A stretch of DNA of 36,169 nucleotides from Desulfoarculaceae bacterium (GCA_019429465.1 JAHYIV010000030.1:1-36169); one strand, 5' to 3'. Positions 25,064 to 34,404 are shown, numbered from the stretch's first letter. The notes: generated by a model not told the origin, from the letters alone. Program-made: numbers and translations.

Positions 25064-26130
25064 ATGGCCGAAGAAGCCCCAACCGGGGGAGAACGCACAG
25101 AAGACCCGACAGCGAAACGGCGGGAGGATTTCCGCCAGAAGGGCCAGGTTGCCCAGAGCAAAGAGGTCAATACAGCTGCCCTCTTTAGTCTGGTTCTGCT
25201 GTTCTGGGTTTTCTACATGCCCTACTTCTGGGACGGACTGACAACCCTGGTAAGCTCTCTCTGGAACTCCATCTGGCAGTTTCATGGACCCCCTCGGAAA
25301 TCATGGGCCTGTTCATTCATACCACCAAGGAAATGGCCTTCCTGCTGATACCTTTGTTTGTCCTGGTTCTTATTATTGGATTTTTCTCCAGTTTTTTTCA
25401 GTTTGGCTGGCTTCTCACTGCCAAACCACTCATTCCTGACTTCAGTAAACTCAATCCCATTAAGGGCATGGGCCGGATATTTTCCAAACGTTCCGTGGTC
25501 GAAAGTGTCAAGTCCATTGCCAAGGTCACCCTCATCGGCTGGATTGCCTTCTCCACTGTCGCCTCAAAATTCAACGAAGCCCTGATCCTGGTCGATACCA
25601 GCGCCAACGCCGCTATCCTTTTTCTGGCCAGAACGGCAAGCCTTATTATGGCCAAGGTCTGCGCCCTGCTCATCTTCCTGGCCTTTATTGATTTCCTCTA
25701 TGTCCGCTGGGAGATGGAAGAAAAGATGAAGATGACCAAACAGGAACAGAAGGAGGAGTTTAAGGAAAGCGAGGGTGACCCCCACGTCAAGGCCCAGATC
25801 AAGGCCATTCAACAACAGATGGCCAGAAAACGAATGATGGCGGAAGTCCCCAAGGCAGACGCGGTTATCACCAACCCCACTCATTTCGCGGTAGCCATAA
25901 AATATGACCCTGACAAAATGGTCGCCCCCATTGTTATCGCCAAAGGTGCGGATTTTGTGGCCATGCGTATCCGGGAGATTGCCCGGGAAAACAACATTCC
26001 CCTGATCGAAAACCCTCCAGTGGCCCGGTTATTGCATAAACTTGACCTGGGTGCCGCTATTCCCGAAGAGATGTTCAAGGCGGTAGCCGAGATTCTGGCC
26101 CATATCTATTCACTCAAGGGCAAGAGATAA
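25064..26130 (+). pseudogene. flhB: Flagellar export switch protein FlhB, frameshifted
   Basis: FlhB switches export from rod/hook to filament substrates through autocleavage. The N-terminus (ERTEDPTAKRREDFRQKGQV) is in frame from ATG 25064. After WQFHG near 25285 one base is missing beside ACCCCC, and the rest (MGLFIHTTKEMAFLLIPLF and on) is in the next frame to TAA 26130. The autocleavage motif NPTH is intact at 25873-25884 (NPTHFAVAIKYD). The combined length of about 355 residues is normal. An in-frame ATG at 25303 could start a truncated protein without the first transmembrane helix. Confidence 0.9.
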
Positions 26131-26290
26131 CGATACCCGACGATCGGGATTGACCCCCAACAACCGGATGCCATTACCGGCAGTGGTTGTCGGGATAAAT
26201 ATCGACCTACGTGATTACCGGACTAGCAAGCAATTGCCAGCTCCGCATTTCGGGATAAATCCCGACCTGCTTAACCCGGGCAGTGACCGA
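26131..26290. other. Palindrome-rich flhB-flhA spacer
   Basis: No gene. It holds short palindromic words: CCCGACGATCGGG just after flhB, and the pair CGGGATAAATATCGACCT and CGGGATAAATCCCGACCT, the second of which forms a small hairpin. AACAACC and GGTTGT also pair across the middle. These look like REP-type repeats. The ribosome-binding site for flhA (AAGGAAG) follows at about 26294. Confidence 0.5.
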
Positions 26291-26310
26291 AAAAGGAAGC
26301 AATCACCATA

Positions 26311-28407
26311 ATGGAACTGACGGAAAAACGACAACTGTTCAGCGGACTGCGCTGGAAGGATCTGCTGCAGCGCACGGATATTATGGCTGCAGTTGCCATG
26401 GTCTCCATCCTGATGATCATGATCATTCCCCTGCCGGCGATCCTGCTCGATCTTTTTCTGTCCACCAATATCACCATCGCCCTGCTGATTCTGGTCATCA
26501 GTCTGTACACGGTCAAGGCCACTGATTTTTCCATCTTTCCGGCAATCCTGCTGGCCACCACCCTGTTCCGGCTGGCCCTGAATGTGGCCTCCACCAGGCT
26601 GATCCTCATGCGTGGTCACGAAGGCCCAAGCGCCGCCGGTGCGGTCATCGAATCCTTCGGCCAGTTTGTGGTGGGCGGCAACTATGTGTTCGGGATGGTG
26701 ATCTTTGCCATTCTGGTCCTGATCAATTTCATGGTTATCACCAAGTGTGCCGGTCGCGTGGCCGAGGTGGCCGCCAGATTCACCCTCGACGCCATGCCCG
26801 GCAAGCAGATGGCCATTGATGCCGATCTCAACGCCGGACTTATCAACGAAGCCGACGCCAGAAAAAGACGGGAACAGATCGGCGCCGAGGCCACCTTTCA
26901 CGGGGCCATGGATGGTGCCTCCAAGTTTGTCAAGGGCGATGCCATTGCCGGTATCATTATCACCCTCATCAACATCGGCGCCGGCTTTATCATCGGTGTT
27001 CTGCAAAAGGGCATGCCGATCGCCGAGGCCGCCGCCAACTATACCATCCTCACCGTCGGTGATGGTCTGGTAAGCCAGATCCCGGCTCTCATCATCTCCA
27101 CCTCCGCCGGTCTGCTCGTCACCAGATCCTCAGGTGACAGCAACTTTGGCGCCGACATCAAGACGCAGTTCAGCCGCTATTCCATGGCCCTGTGGCTGGT
27201 TGCCGGCCTGCTCCTGCTCTTTGCCCTTATTCCCGGCTTTCCCTTTGTTCCTTTCATGCTCCTGGCCGTTGCCCTGGCCCTTATGGCATGGCAACTGGAC
27301 AAGAGCAAACAGCAGGCCGAGGAAGTCGTCGCCGAAGCGCCCAAGGAAACTGCCCTGCCGGCTACCGAGAACTATGAAGAGATGCTCAATGTTGACCTGC
27401 TGGAACTGGAAGTCGGCTACGGCCTGATCCCCTTTGTTGATTCCAGCCAGAACGGCGAGCTGCTCACCCGCATCCAGTCGATCCGCAAACAGTTTGCCAT
27501 GAACAACGGTTTTATCGTCCCTCCCGTTCATATCAAGGACAATCTCCAGCTCAACCCCAATCAGTACACCCTGGCGCTCAAGGGAATCCAGATCGCCAAG
27601 GCCGAGATGCTGCCCGGTCACTATATGGCCATGGATCCCGGCATGGTGACGGAAACGATCAAGGGTATCGCCACCACCGAGCCCGCCTTCGGCCTGCCGG
27701 CCATCTGGATCACCGAAGACAAGAAGGAGCGGGCCCAGATTGCCGGTTATACCGTGGTCGACTGCACCACGGTCATGGCCACCCATATCAGCGAGATCAT
27801 CAAGCAGCACGCTCATGAACTGATTGGCCGCCAGGAGGTGCAGAACCTGCTCGACAACCTGGCCAAGACCTATCCCAAACTGGTGGAAGAACTGGTGCCC
27901 GGCATCCTCTCTTTGGGCGCCATCATGCGCGTCCTCCAGAATCTGCTGGCAGAAGGGGTCTCCATCCGCGACCTGCGCACCATCCTCGAGACCATGGCCG
28001 ACTGGGGGCCTGTCACCCGTGACCCGGATGTGCTCACCGAATATGTGCGTCACGCCCTGGCCCGCACCATCAGTGCCGGCCTGGCCATTGATGGCATCAT
28101 TCCGCTGATCACCCTCACCAAACCGGTGGAAGACGTTATCAGCAAATCCATTCAGCATAAGGAGTCCGGCAGTTACCTGGCCATAGATCCGCAGATGGCA
28201 CAGCTGATTCTCGACTCCATCGGCCGCGTCATCACCCTGTTTGCCGGCGGTCAGCGGCCGGCCCTGCTCACCGCCCCCCAGATCCGGCCTCATGTGCGCA
28301 AACTGACTGAACGCTATTACCCCTCACTCATTGTCCTGTCGCACAATGCGATTACCCCTAACCTGAAAGTCCGTTCACTTGGCACCGTGACCCTCGATGC
28401 AAGTTAA
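26311..28407 (+). CDS. flhA: Flagellar export gate protein FlhA
   Basis: A 698-residue export gate component with eight predicted membrane segments in the first half (for example IMAAVAMVSILMIMIIPLPA and ITIALLILVISLYTV). The family signature TLDAMPGKQMAIDADL lies in the cytoplasmic loop. The large cytoplasmic domain follows (VDLLELEVGYGLIPFVD, VPPVHIKDNLQLNPNQYTLA, QNLLAEGVSIRDLRTILETM, LVLSHNAI-type end). Full length and intact. Its end overlaps flhF by 11 bases, indicating coupling. Confidence 0.97.
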   Translation: MELTEKRQLFSGLRWKDLLQRTDIMAAVAMVSILMIMIIPLPAILLDLFLSTNITIALLILVISLYTVKATDFSIFPAILLATTLFRLALNVASTRLILMRGHEGPSAAGAVIESFGQFVVGGNYVFGMVIFAILVLINFMVITKCAGRVAEVAARFTLDAMPGKQMAIDADLNAGLINEADARKRREQIGAEATFHGAMDGASKFVKGDAIAGIIITLINIGAGFIIGVLQKGMPIAEAAANYTILTVGDGLVSQIPALIISTSAGLLVTRSSGDSNFGADIKTQFSRYSMALWLVAGLLLLFALIPGFPFVPFMLLAVALALMAWQLDKSKQQAEEVVAEAPKETALPATENYEEMLNVDLLELEVGYGLIPFVDSSQNGELLTRIQSIRKQFAMNNGFIVPPVHIKDNLQLNPNQYTLALKGIQIAKAEMLPGHYMAMDPGMVTETIKGIATTEPAFGLPAIWITEDKKERAQIAGYTVVDCTTVMATHISEIIKQHAHELIGRQEVQNLLDNLAKTYPKLVEELVPGILSLGAIMRVLQNLLAEGVSIRDLRTILETMADWGPVTRDPDVLTEYVRHALARTISAGLAIDGIIPLITLTKPVEDVISKSIQHKESGSYLAIDPQMAQLILDSIGRVITLFAGGQRPALLTAPQIRPHVRKLTERYYPSLIVLSHNAITPNLKVRSLGTVTLDAS

Positions 28408-29785
28408 GATCTTTGAATCAACAGATATGGCCTCGGGTCTCAAACTGGTCAAGGAGGCCCTGGGCCCGGATGCCCTGATCCTCTCCACCCGCACCATCCA
28501 TAACGGCAAGCTGGGCATCCTGGGCAAACCAACCCTGGAGATCACCGCCGCCGTCGATACGCCCTGGCCCGCGGCAAGACCGCGCTACCAGACTTTGGCC
28601 CTGACAGCACCCCATCCCCGCAAGAGACACTTTTCCCAGTGGGCTGACAGCGAAGACCGACCCAAGGCGCAATCAAGAGGGGAAAAGGGTTTGACCTATG
28701 ACTCCCTGTTCCGCCTCCAGCAGGAGCCCGAAGAAGCACCTCCAAAGCAACCGCCAAAAGCCGGTTCCGCCAGGGAAGGGCACCCGGAAATGCTGGGCGA
28801 GCTCGATGAGCTCAAAGAGATGGTGAAAAAACTCGGGCAGGAGATGTCCCGCCTGAGCACGGCCCAGCAACACGAATCTCCAGCCGATCAGCCACTCAGC
28901 GCCGCGTCTGGTGAACAGAAGCAGGTGAAGGTACAGACCCCGGAATCCCAGCAGGACCAGAAGGACAATAAGGGCCAACTTCTCGCCATGCTTATGGAGC
29001 AGGGGGTCAGCGAGACAACAGCTGAAGAGATCAGCGCCTCCATGGAGCACCGACTGCTGCCCTCGGATGAGCCAGGGGACAATCCGATGGCCCTGAAAGT
29101 TCTGCTGCAAGACACCATCCGTGACCTCCTGCAGGTTGCCCCACCTGATTTTTCAGAGACGAAGACCCAACACCGCATTGCCCTTGTCGGACCCACCGGT
29201 GTCGGCAAGACCACCACCCTGGCCAAGATCGCCGCCTTCTATCTGACCAATTTTTCCAGCTCGATTGCCTTAATCACCATTGACACCTACCGGATAGCCG
29301 CCGTTGAGCAGCTCAAGGTCTATGGCACCATCATGAATCTTCCGGTAGAGGTCGTGATCAGCCCGGAGCAGCTGGAACAGGCCCTGTTGCGCCATGGCGA
29401 CAAGGAGCTCATCCTGATAGATACCGCCGGCAGGAGTCCCAGGGACACCCTCTGTATCGAAGAACTCGCCGGCTTTCTCCGGGCCGATCTGGCCATTGAC
29501 AAGCACCTTGTCCTGTCGGCGACAACTCGGAGGTCAGAGCTTTTCGAGGCCATCCAGCGATTTGGGCTGCTGGGGATCGACAGCACCATTATTACCAAGA
29601 CCGATGAATGCGCCACCCTGGGAGTGATGCTCGACATCCAGATGGCTGACCGGGACCAGACGATCCCGTTCTCTTACATCACCAATGGCCAGCGGGTCCC
29701 TGAAGACCTGCTGATCGCCACCAGAAAAATCGTGACAGAGCTCATAATGCCTCCTCTCCAGGGAACAACCCATGAACACCAATGA
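28397..29785 (+). CDS. flhF: Flagellar placement GTPase FlhF
   Basis: A 462-residue SRP-family GTPase that sets polar flagellum position and number. The N-terminal B domain opens with MQVKIFESTDMASGLKLVKE. A low-complexity Gln/Glu-rich linker spans about 75-195. The NG domain has P-loop GPTGVGKTTTLAKI, then ALITIDTYRIAAVEQLKVYG, LILIDTAGRSPRD and TKTDE. It overlaps flhA at its start and flhG at its end. Together with flhG it argues for a polar flagellum. Confidence 0.95.
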   Translation: MQVKIFESTDMASGLKLVKEALGPDALILSTRTIHNGKLGILGKPTLEITAAVDTPWPAARPRYQTLALTAPHPRKRHFSQWADSEDRPKAQSRGEKGLTYDSLFRLQQEPEEAPPKQPPKAGSAREGHPEMLGELDELKEMVKKLGQEMSRLSTAQQHESPADQPLSAASGEQKQVKVQTPESQQDQKDNKGQLLAMLMEQGVSETTAEEISASMEHRLLPSDEPGDNPMALKVLLQDTIRDLLQVAPPDFSETKTQHRIALVGPTGVGKTTTLAKIAAFYLTNFSSSIALITIDTYRIAAVEQLKVYGTIMNLPVEVVISPEQLEQALLRHGDKELILIDTAGRSPRDTLCIEELAGFLRADLAIDKHLVLSATTRRSELFEAIQRFGLLGIDSTIITKTDECATLGVMLDIQMADRDQTIPFSYITNGQRVPEDLLIATRKIVTELIMPPLQGTTHEHQ

Positions 29786-30677
29786 TCCGACTATGACAGA
29801 CCAGGCCACAACACTTCGTTCCATGGGGGCCTCAACCGCTCCCACGGCAGAGACCTCTACAAACAGGACGACACGGGTCTATTCCATCACCAGCGGCAAG
29901 GGCGGCGTGGGCAAGACAGCCGTGACCGCCAATACGGCCGTTGCCCTGTCCAGACTCGGGAAGAAAGTGCTGATTCTTGACGCCGACCTGGGACTTGCCA
30001 ATATTGACGTGGTCTTTGGCCTGGCCCCCAGATACAATCTGAATCATTTTTTTGCCGGTGAGCAGGAGCTGAGTACTATCCTGGTGGACGGCCCCAGCGG
30101 TATCAAGATTCTGCCGGCGGGTTCAGGGGTCCAGAATTTCACCCGGCTCGACTCCCAGCAGAAGCAGCGACTGCTGGATGGTCTCGATCTCATGCATAAC
30201 GATTTTGATTTTGTCTTGATTGACACCGAGGCCGGTATCTCTGAAAACGTTACCTACTTCAACACCGCGGCCCAGGAGATCCTGGTGGTCACCACCCCTG
30301 ACCCGACCGCCATCACCGACGCCTACGCCCTGATGAAACTGCTCTCCACCCAGTACCATGAGAAGAGGTTCAATCTGGTTGTCAATCAGGTACAGAACGA
30401 CGAAGAGGCCCTCGACGTGTACCGGAAACTGACCATGGTCTCCAGTCGCTATCTTGATATCTCCATTGACTTTCTGGGCTCAATCCCGGCGGATCGTCAA
30501 ATGATTGACGCCATCAGAAAGCAGAAAGTCATTGTCGAGCTCTACCCTTCCTCGCGGATCACCAGCGCCTTTAACCATCTCGCCGGCACCCTCTGTTCTG
30601 AACAGCTCACCTGCAAGCCCAAGGGCGGTATCCAGTTTTTCTGGAAGAGACTCCTTGATCTTGGCAACAGGAATTGA
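29772..30677 (+). CDS. flhG: Flagellar number regulator FlhG/FleN (MinD-like ATPase)
   Basis: A 301-residue ParA/MinD-type ATPase that limits flagellar number by acting on FlhF and, in some bacteria, on the sigma-54 activator. The deviant Walker A is SGKGGVGKTAVTANTA. It is followed by LILDADLGLANIDVVFGL and FVLIDTEAGIS. It overlaps flhF by 14 bases, and fliA begins 3 bases after its stop. Whether it restrains the activator encoded at 262 is inference from other polar flagellates. Confidence 0.94.
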   Translation: MNTNDPTMTDQATTLRSMGASTAPTAETSTNRTTRVYSITSGKGGVGKTAVTANTAVALSRLGKKVLILDADLGLANIDVVFGLAPRYNLNHFFAGEQELSTILVDGPSGIKILPAGSGVQNFTRLDSQQKQRLLDGLDLMHNDFDFVLIDTEAGISENVTYFNTAAQEILVVTTPDPTAITDAYALMKLLSTQYHEKRFNLVVNQVQNDEEALDVYRKLTMVSSRYLDISIDFLGSIPADRQMIDAIRKQKVIVELYPSSRITSAFNHLAGTLCSEQLTCKPKGGIQFFWKRLLDLGNRN

Positions 30678-30679
30678 TC

Positions 30680-31420
30680 ATGACCTACATGAATACACCC
30701 CCTCTGCAGGATCATTCCTTGCTGATCAGAGACAACCTCTATCGTGTTGATATCCTGGCAGGCAGGATGGTCACTCAGGTACCGGCCTTCATGAACAGGG
30801 ATGACATGCGCAGCGCCGGCATGCTCGGTTTGATCGATGCCGCCAATAAATTCGATACCGGCAAGAACGTCCTGTTCAAGACCTTTGCTAAATAACGGAT
30901 CAGGGGCGCAATCCTCGACGAGATGCGCAAGCTTGACTGGTTTTCCCGTTCCTTGCGGGAGAAACAGAACAAGCTCAGCCGCACCATGATCAAGCTGGAA
31001 CGTAAGCTGGGCAGATCTCCCGAGGAAGAAGAGATGGCCAGGGACATGGATATCAGCCTCGACGAATACCAGCAGATCCTGGGCGAGGTTGGCCATCTCG
31101 GCTGTGTCAGTCTCAATGAGACCCTGAACGAATCCGGAGAGGGCACCTCTTTTCTCGATGCCCTTGTCGATCAACGAACAGATAACTCTCCTGCTGACCG
31201 ACTAGAGAACACAGAATTAACCAAAATACTGGCAAGCATTTTGCAAGAACTGTCAGATAAAGAGCGGCTGGCTATCTCGCTCTACTATTACGAAGAATTG
31301 ACCCAGAAGGAAATCGCCGAGATCCTTGAGGTATCGGAAGGAAGAATATCCCCGCTCCACAGTCAGGCCCTGCTCAAATTAAAGACAAAGGTACAGCTGA
31401 GGATAGGCAGCAGGGACTAA
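30680..31420 (+). pseudogene. fliA: Flagellar sigma factor FliA (sigma-28), ochre codon
   Basis: Sigma-28 drives late flagellar genes. Region 2 is recognisable up to KFDTGKNVLFKTFAK, where an in-frame TAA (30893-30895) interrupts a motif that normally reads FAKYRIRGAI or FAKQRIRGAI. The frame continues without a shift: RIRGAILDEMRKLDWFSRSL, SPEEEEMARDM and region 4 ELTQKEIAEILEVSEGRIS. In the recognition helix the usual SQLHSQA reads SPLHSQA, a Pro where Gln is expected. ATG 30680 has AGGA upstream. As written, no complete sigma-28 is made, though a downstream start could give a fragment lacking the core-binding part. Confidence 0.9.
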
Positions 31421-31491
31421 GAGATCAAAGAACAAGGATCAGGCATCGAGCCTGGCTGGAATGAAACATTTAACTTGAGCCTTCTAAGTTT

Positions 31492-31646
31492 GATGGTTTC
31501 GTAAAAACTCAATTTCTGGGATGGCTAAGTAAAAAGCGTCAAATGCGAGGCGCGCAAATTTCGAGGAATGAGGCGTACTTGAGTACGCCGCAGTGACGAG
31601 ATAATTTGCAGCAACGAAGCAGTTGACGACTTTTTACGACGCCATC
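31492..31646 (+). repeat. Repeat A copy 3 (MITE-like), upstream of the SwrB-like gene
   Basis: A 155-bp element from GATGGTTTCGTAAAAA to TTTTTACGACGCCATC with the inner palindrome at 31572-31589. AAGTTT occurs directly before and directly after it, a likely target duplication. It is nearly identical to copy 2. A TTG frame across its right end (TTFYDAIK) stays open into the gene that follows. Confidence 0.88.
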
Positions 31647-31667
31647 AAGTTTCTCTATTTGACGATA

Positions 31668-32354
31668 ATGACCGGTTACCCTCTCACCATCCTGCTGATA
31701 AGCATCCTGTTCTGTGTGGCAAGCACTGTGCTGATGATCATGCTCAAGCGGTCAAACAGTAACCAGGCCAGACTGCTCACCGCGATGCGGACAACCCTGG
31801 AGGCCAGGCAAAACAGCGCTGACGACCAGGAAGGGCGCTGCAGGCCAACGAACATCTTTGACGACAATCTGCGGGCGGCAGAGCTGACAACCAGGCTTCA
31901 GCAACCCCGTCTCGCCATACAGCAGGGCGGTTATTCTACCGCCACCCCTGAACGCTATCATTATATCCGATCAATGGTTGACAAGGGCATGAGCACCCGG
32001 GAAATCGCCGCCATGCTCTCCATGTCCCTGCATGAAACCACCCAGCTTGTCACCCTGATCAGGGTAACGCAGCAGCACAAAGGCAGCGACACCCCTCTGC
32101 CGTCAGGAGAAATTGTCGACCAACCGTTCATGCAACCCGAGAGACGAAGGCAGCAGTCCGGTCCAGGCGTTCAGCAGCAGGCCGCCCTGGCAGCAACGAC
32201 TGGAATCGTCAGGAAATCGCTCAAATTTGCCCGGTGGCTCAAAGGCCGCGCCCCCACCCCGTACATCCGCCAACAAAGCGGCAGCGAACCTCCCCCACAA
32301 CCATTGCCCGGGGTTGAAAAAATACAGTGCCATCCATTGTCGGGATTCACCTGA
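31668..32354 (+). CDS. SwrB/DUF2802-like single-pass membrane protein
   Basis: A 228-residue protein with one N-terminal transmembrane helix (about 4-24, YPLTILLISILFCVASTVLM). Residues about 105-140 hold a helix-turn-helix-like segment (YHYIRSMVDKGMSTREIAAM). The rest is low-complexity and Pro/Gln-rich. A gene with a membrane anchor plus a short HTH-like motif right after the flagellar sigma factor recalls SwrB of Bacillus and the DUF2802 proteins of Proteobacteria; that match is inference from position and architecture. ATG 31668 is preferred because the frame upstream is inside repeat A. The insertion may have replaced the native ribosome-binding site. Confidence 0.6.
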   Translation: MTGYPLTILLISILFCVASTVLMIMLKRSNSNQARLLTAMRTTLEARQNSADDQEGRCRPTNIFDDNLRAAELTTRLQQPRLAIQQGGYSTATPERYHYIRSMVDKGMSTREIAAMLSMSLHETTQLVTLIRVTQQHKGSDTPLPSGEIVDQPFMQPERRRQQSGPGVQQQAALAATTGIVRKSLKFARWLKGRAPTPYIRQQSGSEPPPQPLPGVEKIQCHPLSGFT

Positions 32355-32499
32355 GGCCACAGACATCCTTTGTCCAACCAGGATATGCTGACTTAAGATA
32401 AAGGTCATCCCTGTCGATATGTAAACAGGAACAAGGCGAATCAAGGCAAAAACGAGACACTCCAGGCACCATCAACCTTTACCCTTTGCTGAGATCTTT

Positions 32500-32638
32500 A
32501 TGGTATCAGGTAAATACAGCGCCCTTTCGGGGCTATTGCCCGCGAACAGAGCATGGCCAATATTGCCGCCAACCTGGCCAACGTCAACACTGTGGGCTAC
32601 AAAAAGACCAGCGTCAGTTTTGAGTCACTGCTGACAGG
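32500..32638 (+). pseudogene. flgF: Flagellar rod protein FlgF, N-terminal remnant
   Basis: ATG 32500 begins MVSGKYSALSG. After a G4 run (32529-32532, one G short) the frame changes, and the second part continues as AIAREQSMANIAANLANVNT, then VGYKKTSVSFESLLTG. This is the standard FlgF N-terminus. Both reading parts stop at the junction with a group II intron on the opposite strand (about 32631-32640). The remaining 80% of flgF is not found on the far side of the intron, so sequence was deleted. It is a broken proximal-rod gene. Confidence 0.88.
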
Positions 32639-33799
32639 GCCAAGGCAGAAGTAATTCGCCCAGCCGTTCAGTTTCCGGTTCAGTCCTCCCACTATCTTCT
32701 CGGCATCTAATACGGTACGGCGGCGGTCGGTCTCCTTGGTGATGCTGTCCACCATCAGCTTGACGCTCTTCTTCGACGGCTTCGTGCCGATATAGGCCCG
32801 GCCGCTATCGCGTTTGTAGCATCGCCCGAAGGTGTATCCAAGAAAATCAAACCGCTCTTGCGGTATATGGCATAGGTGGGTCTTTTCTTCATTCACCGTC
32901 AATTTCAGAATATCCATTATGCCGCGCATCGCGGCCATTGCCTTGTGAGCCTGGCCTTGGCAACAGATAACAAAGTCGTCTGCATAATTGACGATGTGTG
33001 CCGACAGGCGGCGGGCGTGCCCCAGTGTCTTCCAACCCAACAGGAACCGCCGCATGTACAGATTCGACAGCAGCTGAGATATGGGCGCGCCCTGCTGTGT
33101 GCCCCGTCCCCTGTCCTTGTTGGTCGTTGTCCGTTTCCGGTGCCCGTGGCCATCATCTTCTTCTACCGGCGCATTGAGCCATTGCTTGATGAGGTGCAGC
33201 ACGTTACCGTCAACTATCCGACGGGCGACGCTTTTCATCAGTTCCGCGTGCGGAATGGAGTCAAAATATCCTGACAAATCCGCATCCACGACATGGGTAT
33301 GTCCGGTGTTCAGAAGGCGATGTACCGCCTTTACCGCATCTTGCGCCCCACGCTCTGGCCGGTAGGCGTATTGCTCCGGTTGCAGATCGGCTTCAAATAG
33401 CGGTTCCAGCACGAGCATGGCCGCCGTTTGCACTACCCGGTCGGTGATCGTCGGTATCCCCAAGGGGCGCAGTTTACCGTTTGGCTTGGAAATAAAGACC
33501 CGCCTCACCGCTTCCGGTCGGTAGTCCTTCGTCCTCAGCCTCTCCGCCAGTTCCCCAAGCCATTGCTCTTCCCCGTACTTTTCAATCGCCTCGAAATCAA
33601 CACCGTCAACCCCAGCCGCTCCCTTGTTGGCTTTACAGCTTCGATACGCATGGGCCAGAATGTCCTCTCGATATATCTTGTCGTACAAAAGATAAAACCG
33701 GTACCTGGATTCTTCCTTCGCTTTGGTGTGTAACGCCGTCCGCAGTCTCTGGATGCTTTCCGAAGTTTGCAGGTTGCCCAATCTCCACTCCTTTTCCAC
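32597..33799 (-). pseudogene. ltrA: Group II intron reverse transcriptase/maturase, C-terminus lost
   Basis: About 390 native residues of a group II intron-encoded protein. The RT core is clear: GAAGVDGVDFEAIEKYGEEQ, RRVFISKPNGKLRPLGIPTI, the catalytic box NYADDFVICC, and RFDFLGYTFGRCY. The X (maturase) domain starts (GGLNRKLNGWANYFCLGPVS) but then runs directly into antisense flgF sequence at about 32630, giving a short foreign tail. The normal 40 or so extra X-domain residues are absent. No endonuclease domain is visible, but the truncation prevents a judgement. The ATG at 33799 fits group II proteins. Confidence 0.88.
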
Positions 33800-34245
33800 T
33801 TATTGCGTTGATCTTGAACTAAGGCCCCTTCCCTCCATCGGCATTACCCGACCTCACCAGTACTACGGGCCTCTCCGCCACCCTGTTGCGCCCAGCCTGG
33901 CCCTCACGGGAGTCCGGTTGATCGCACGAACAATCACGCCACAGGGCTTCCCGTGTTGCGTCTGTCTTCCTCTTCCATACATGCCGTCACCAATACCCCG
34001 GCGGAACCACAGGTTGCCTTCGTTCGTACCCAACCTGTGACAGCGGCCTTCCCCGTATTATCGGCGGGTCGGCTTCCGCATCATTCTTTTCGAGGCCTGC
34101 ACGGTGTTCACGTTACATTACGGCCTGCATGTTCGCCAAGTTCCTTGAAGAACCCTCTACACCGGAGGCTTCAGACGCTTCGTTACCTCCACGCCTGCTC
34201 CGGTTGCTACCGGCTGGAACAAAAGTTACCGGGCGGGATTCGCAC
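32631..34245 (-). mobile_element. Group II intron, 3' truncated, antisense to flgF
   Basis: Read on the minus strand, the element opens with the conserved group II 5' end GTGCGAATCCCGCCCGG (34245 downward), followed by about 445 bases with ribozyme-like character and then a maturase/reverse transcriptase gene. The 3' end is missing. The maturase stops within its X domain at the flgF junction, and there is no room for domains V and VI. It therefore cannot splice or move. The 5' flank in intron orientation has a GCGCC/GGCGC hairpin followed by a T-rich run, like the terminator-type targets of class C introns. Confidence 0.85.
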
Positions 34246-34404
34246 CCACTGAAAAACAGCGCCTTGGCACGGCGCACGACAAAGTAGAACTAAGGGTAAC
34301 TGTTTATCATAGGTCGGGCTTCGGCCCGAAATCAGGAGATGCGCCGCAAGCCCATCGTCGGTTTGCAAACCGGCCTACTCCACAACCTAAAAGGATACCA
34401 TACA
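34246..34404 (+). other. Spacer between intron and flgG
   Basis: No gene and no flgF remainder is seen. The stretch has the hairpin TCGGGC-TTCG-GCCCGA at 34314-34329, a perfect palindrome CGGTTTGCAAACCG at 34359-34372 and, near the intron edge, GCGCC/GGCGC with a T-rich run on the minus strand. AAAGGA precedes flgG. Confidence 0.6.

Noticed and set aside
24208..26130. A FliR-FlhB fusion or programmed frameshift
   Set aside because: FliR and FlhB each have their own start and each is broken internally. There is no slippery site with a downstream structure that I can recognise, and fused forms do not match these break positions.
27130..28293. 387-codon open frame on the minus strand opposite flhA
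   Set aside because: It lies wholly inside flhA, which is clearly coding. Its composition (long Gly/Asp/His/Gln runs) is what an antisense frame of a GC-rich gene gives.
18035..30895. Genome-wide reassignment of TAG or TAA to an amino acid
   Set aside because: Intact genes in this window end with TAA, TAG and TGA at normal C-termini (for example TAG after fliE and the activator), so reassignment is not supported.
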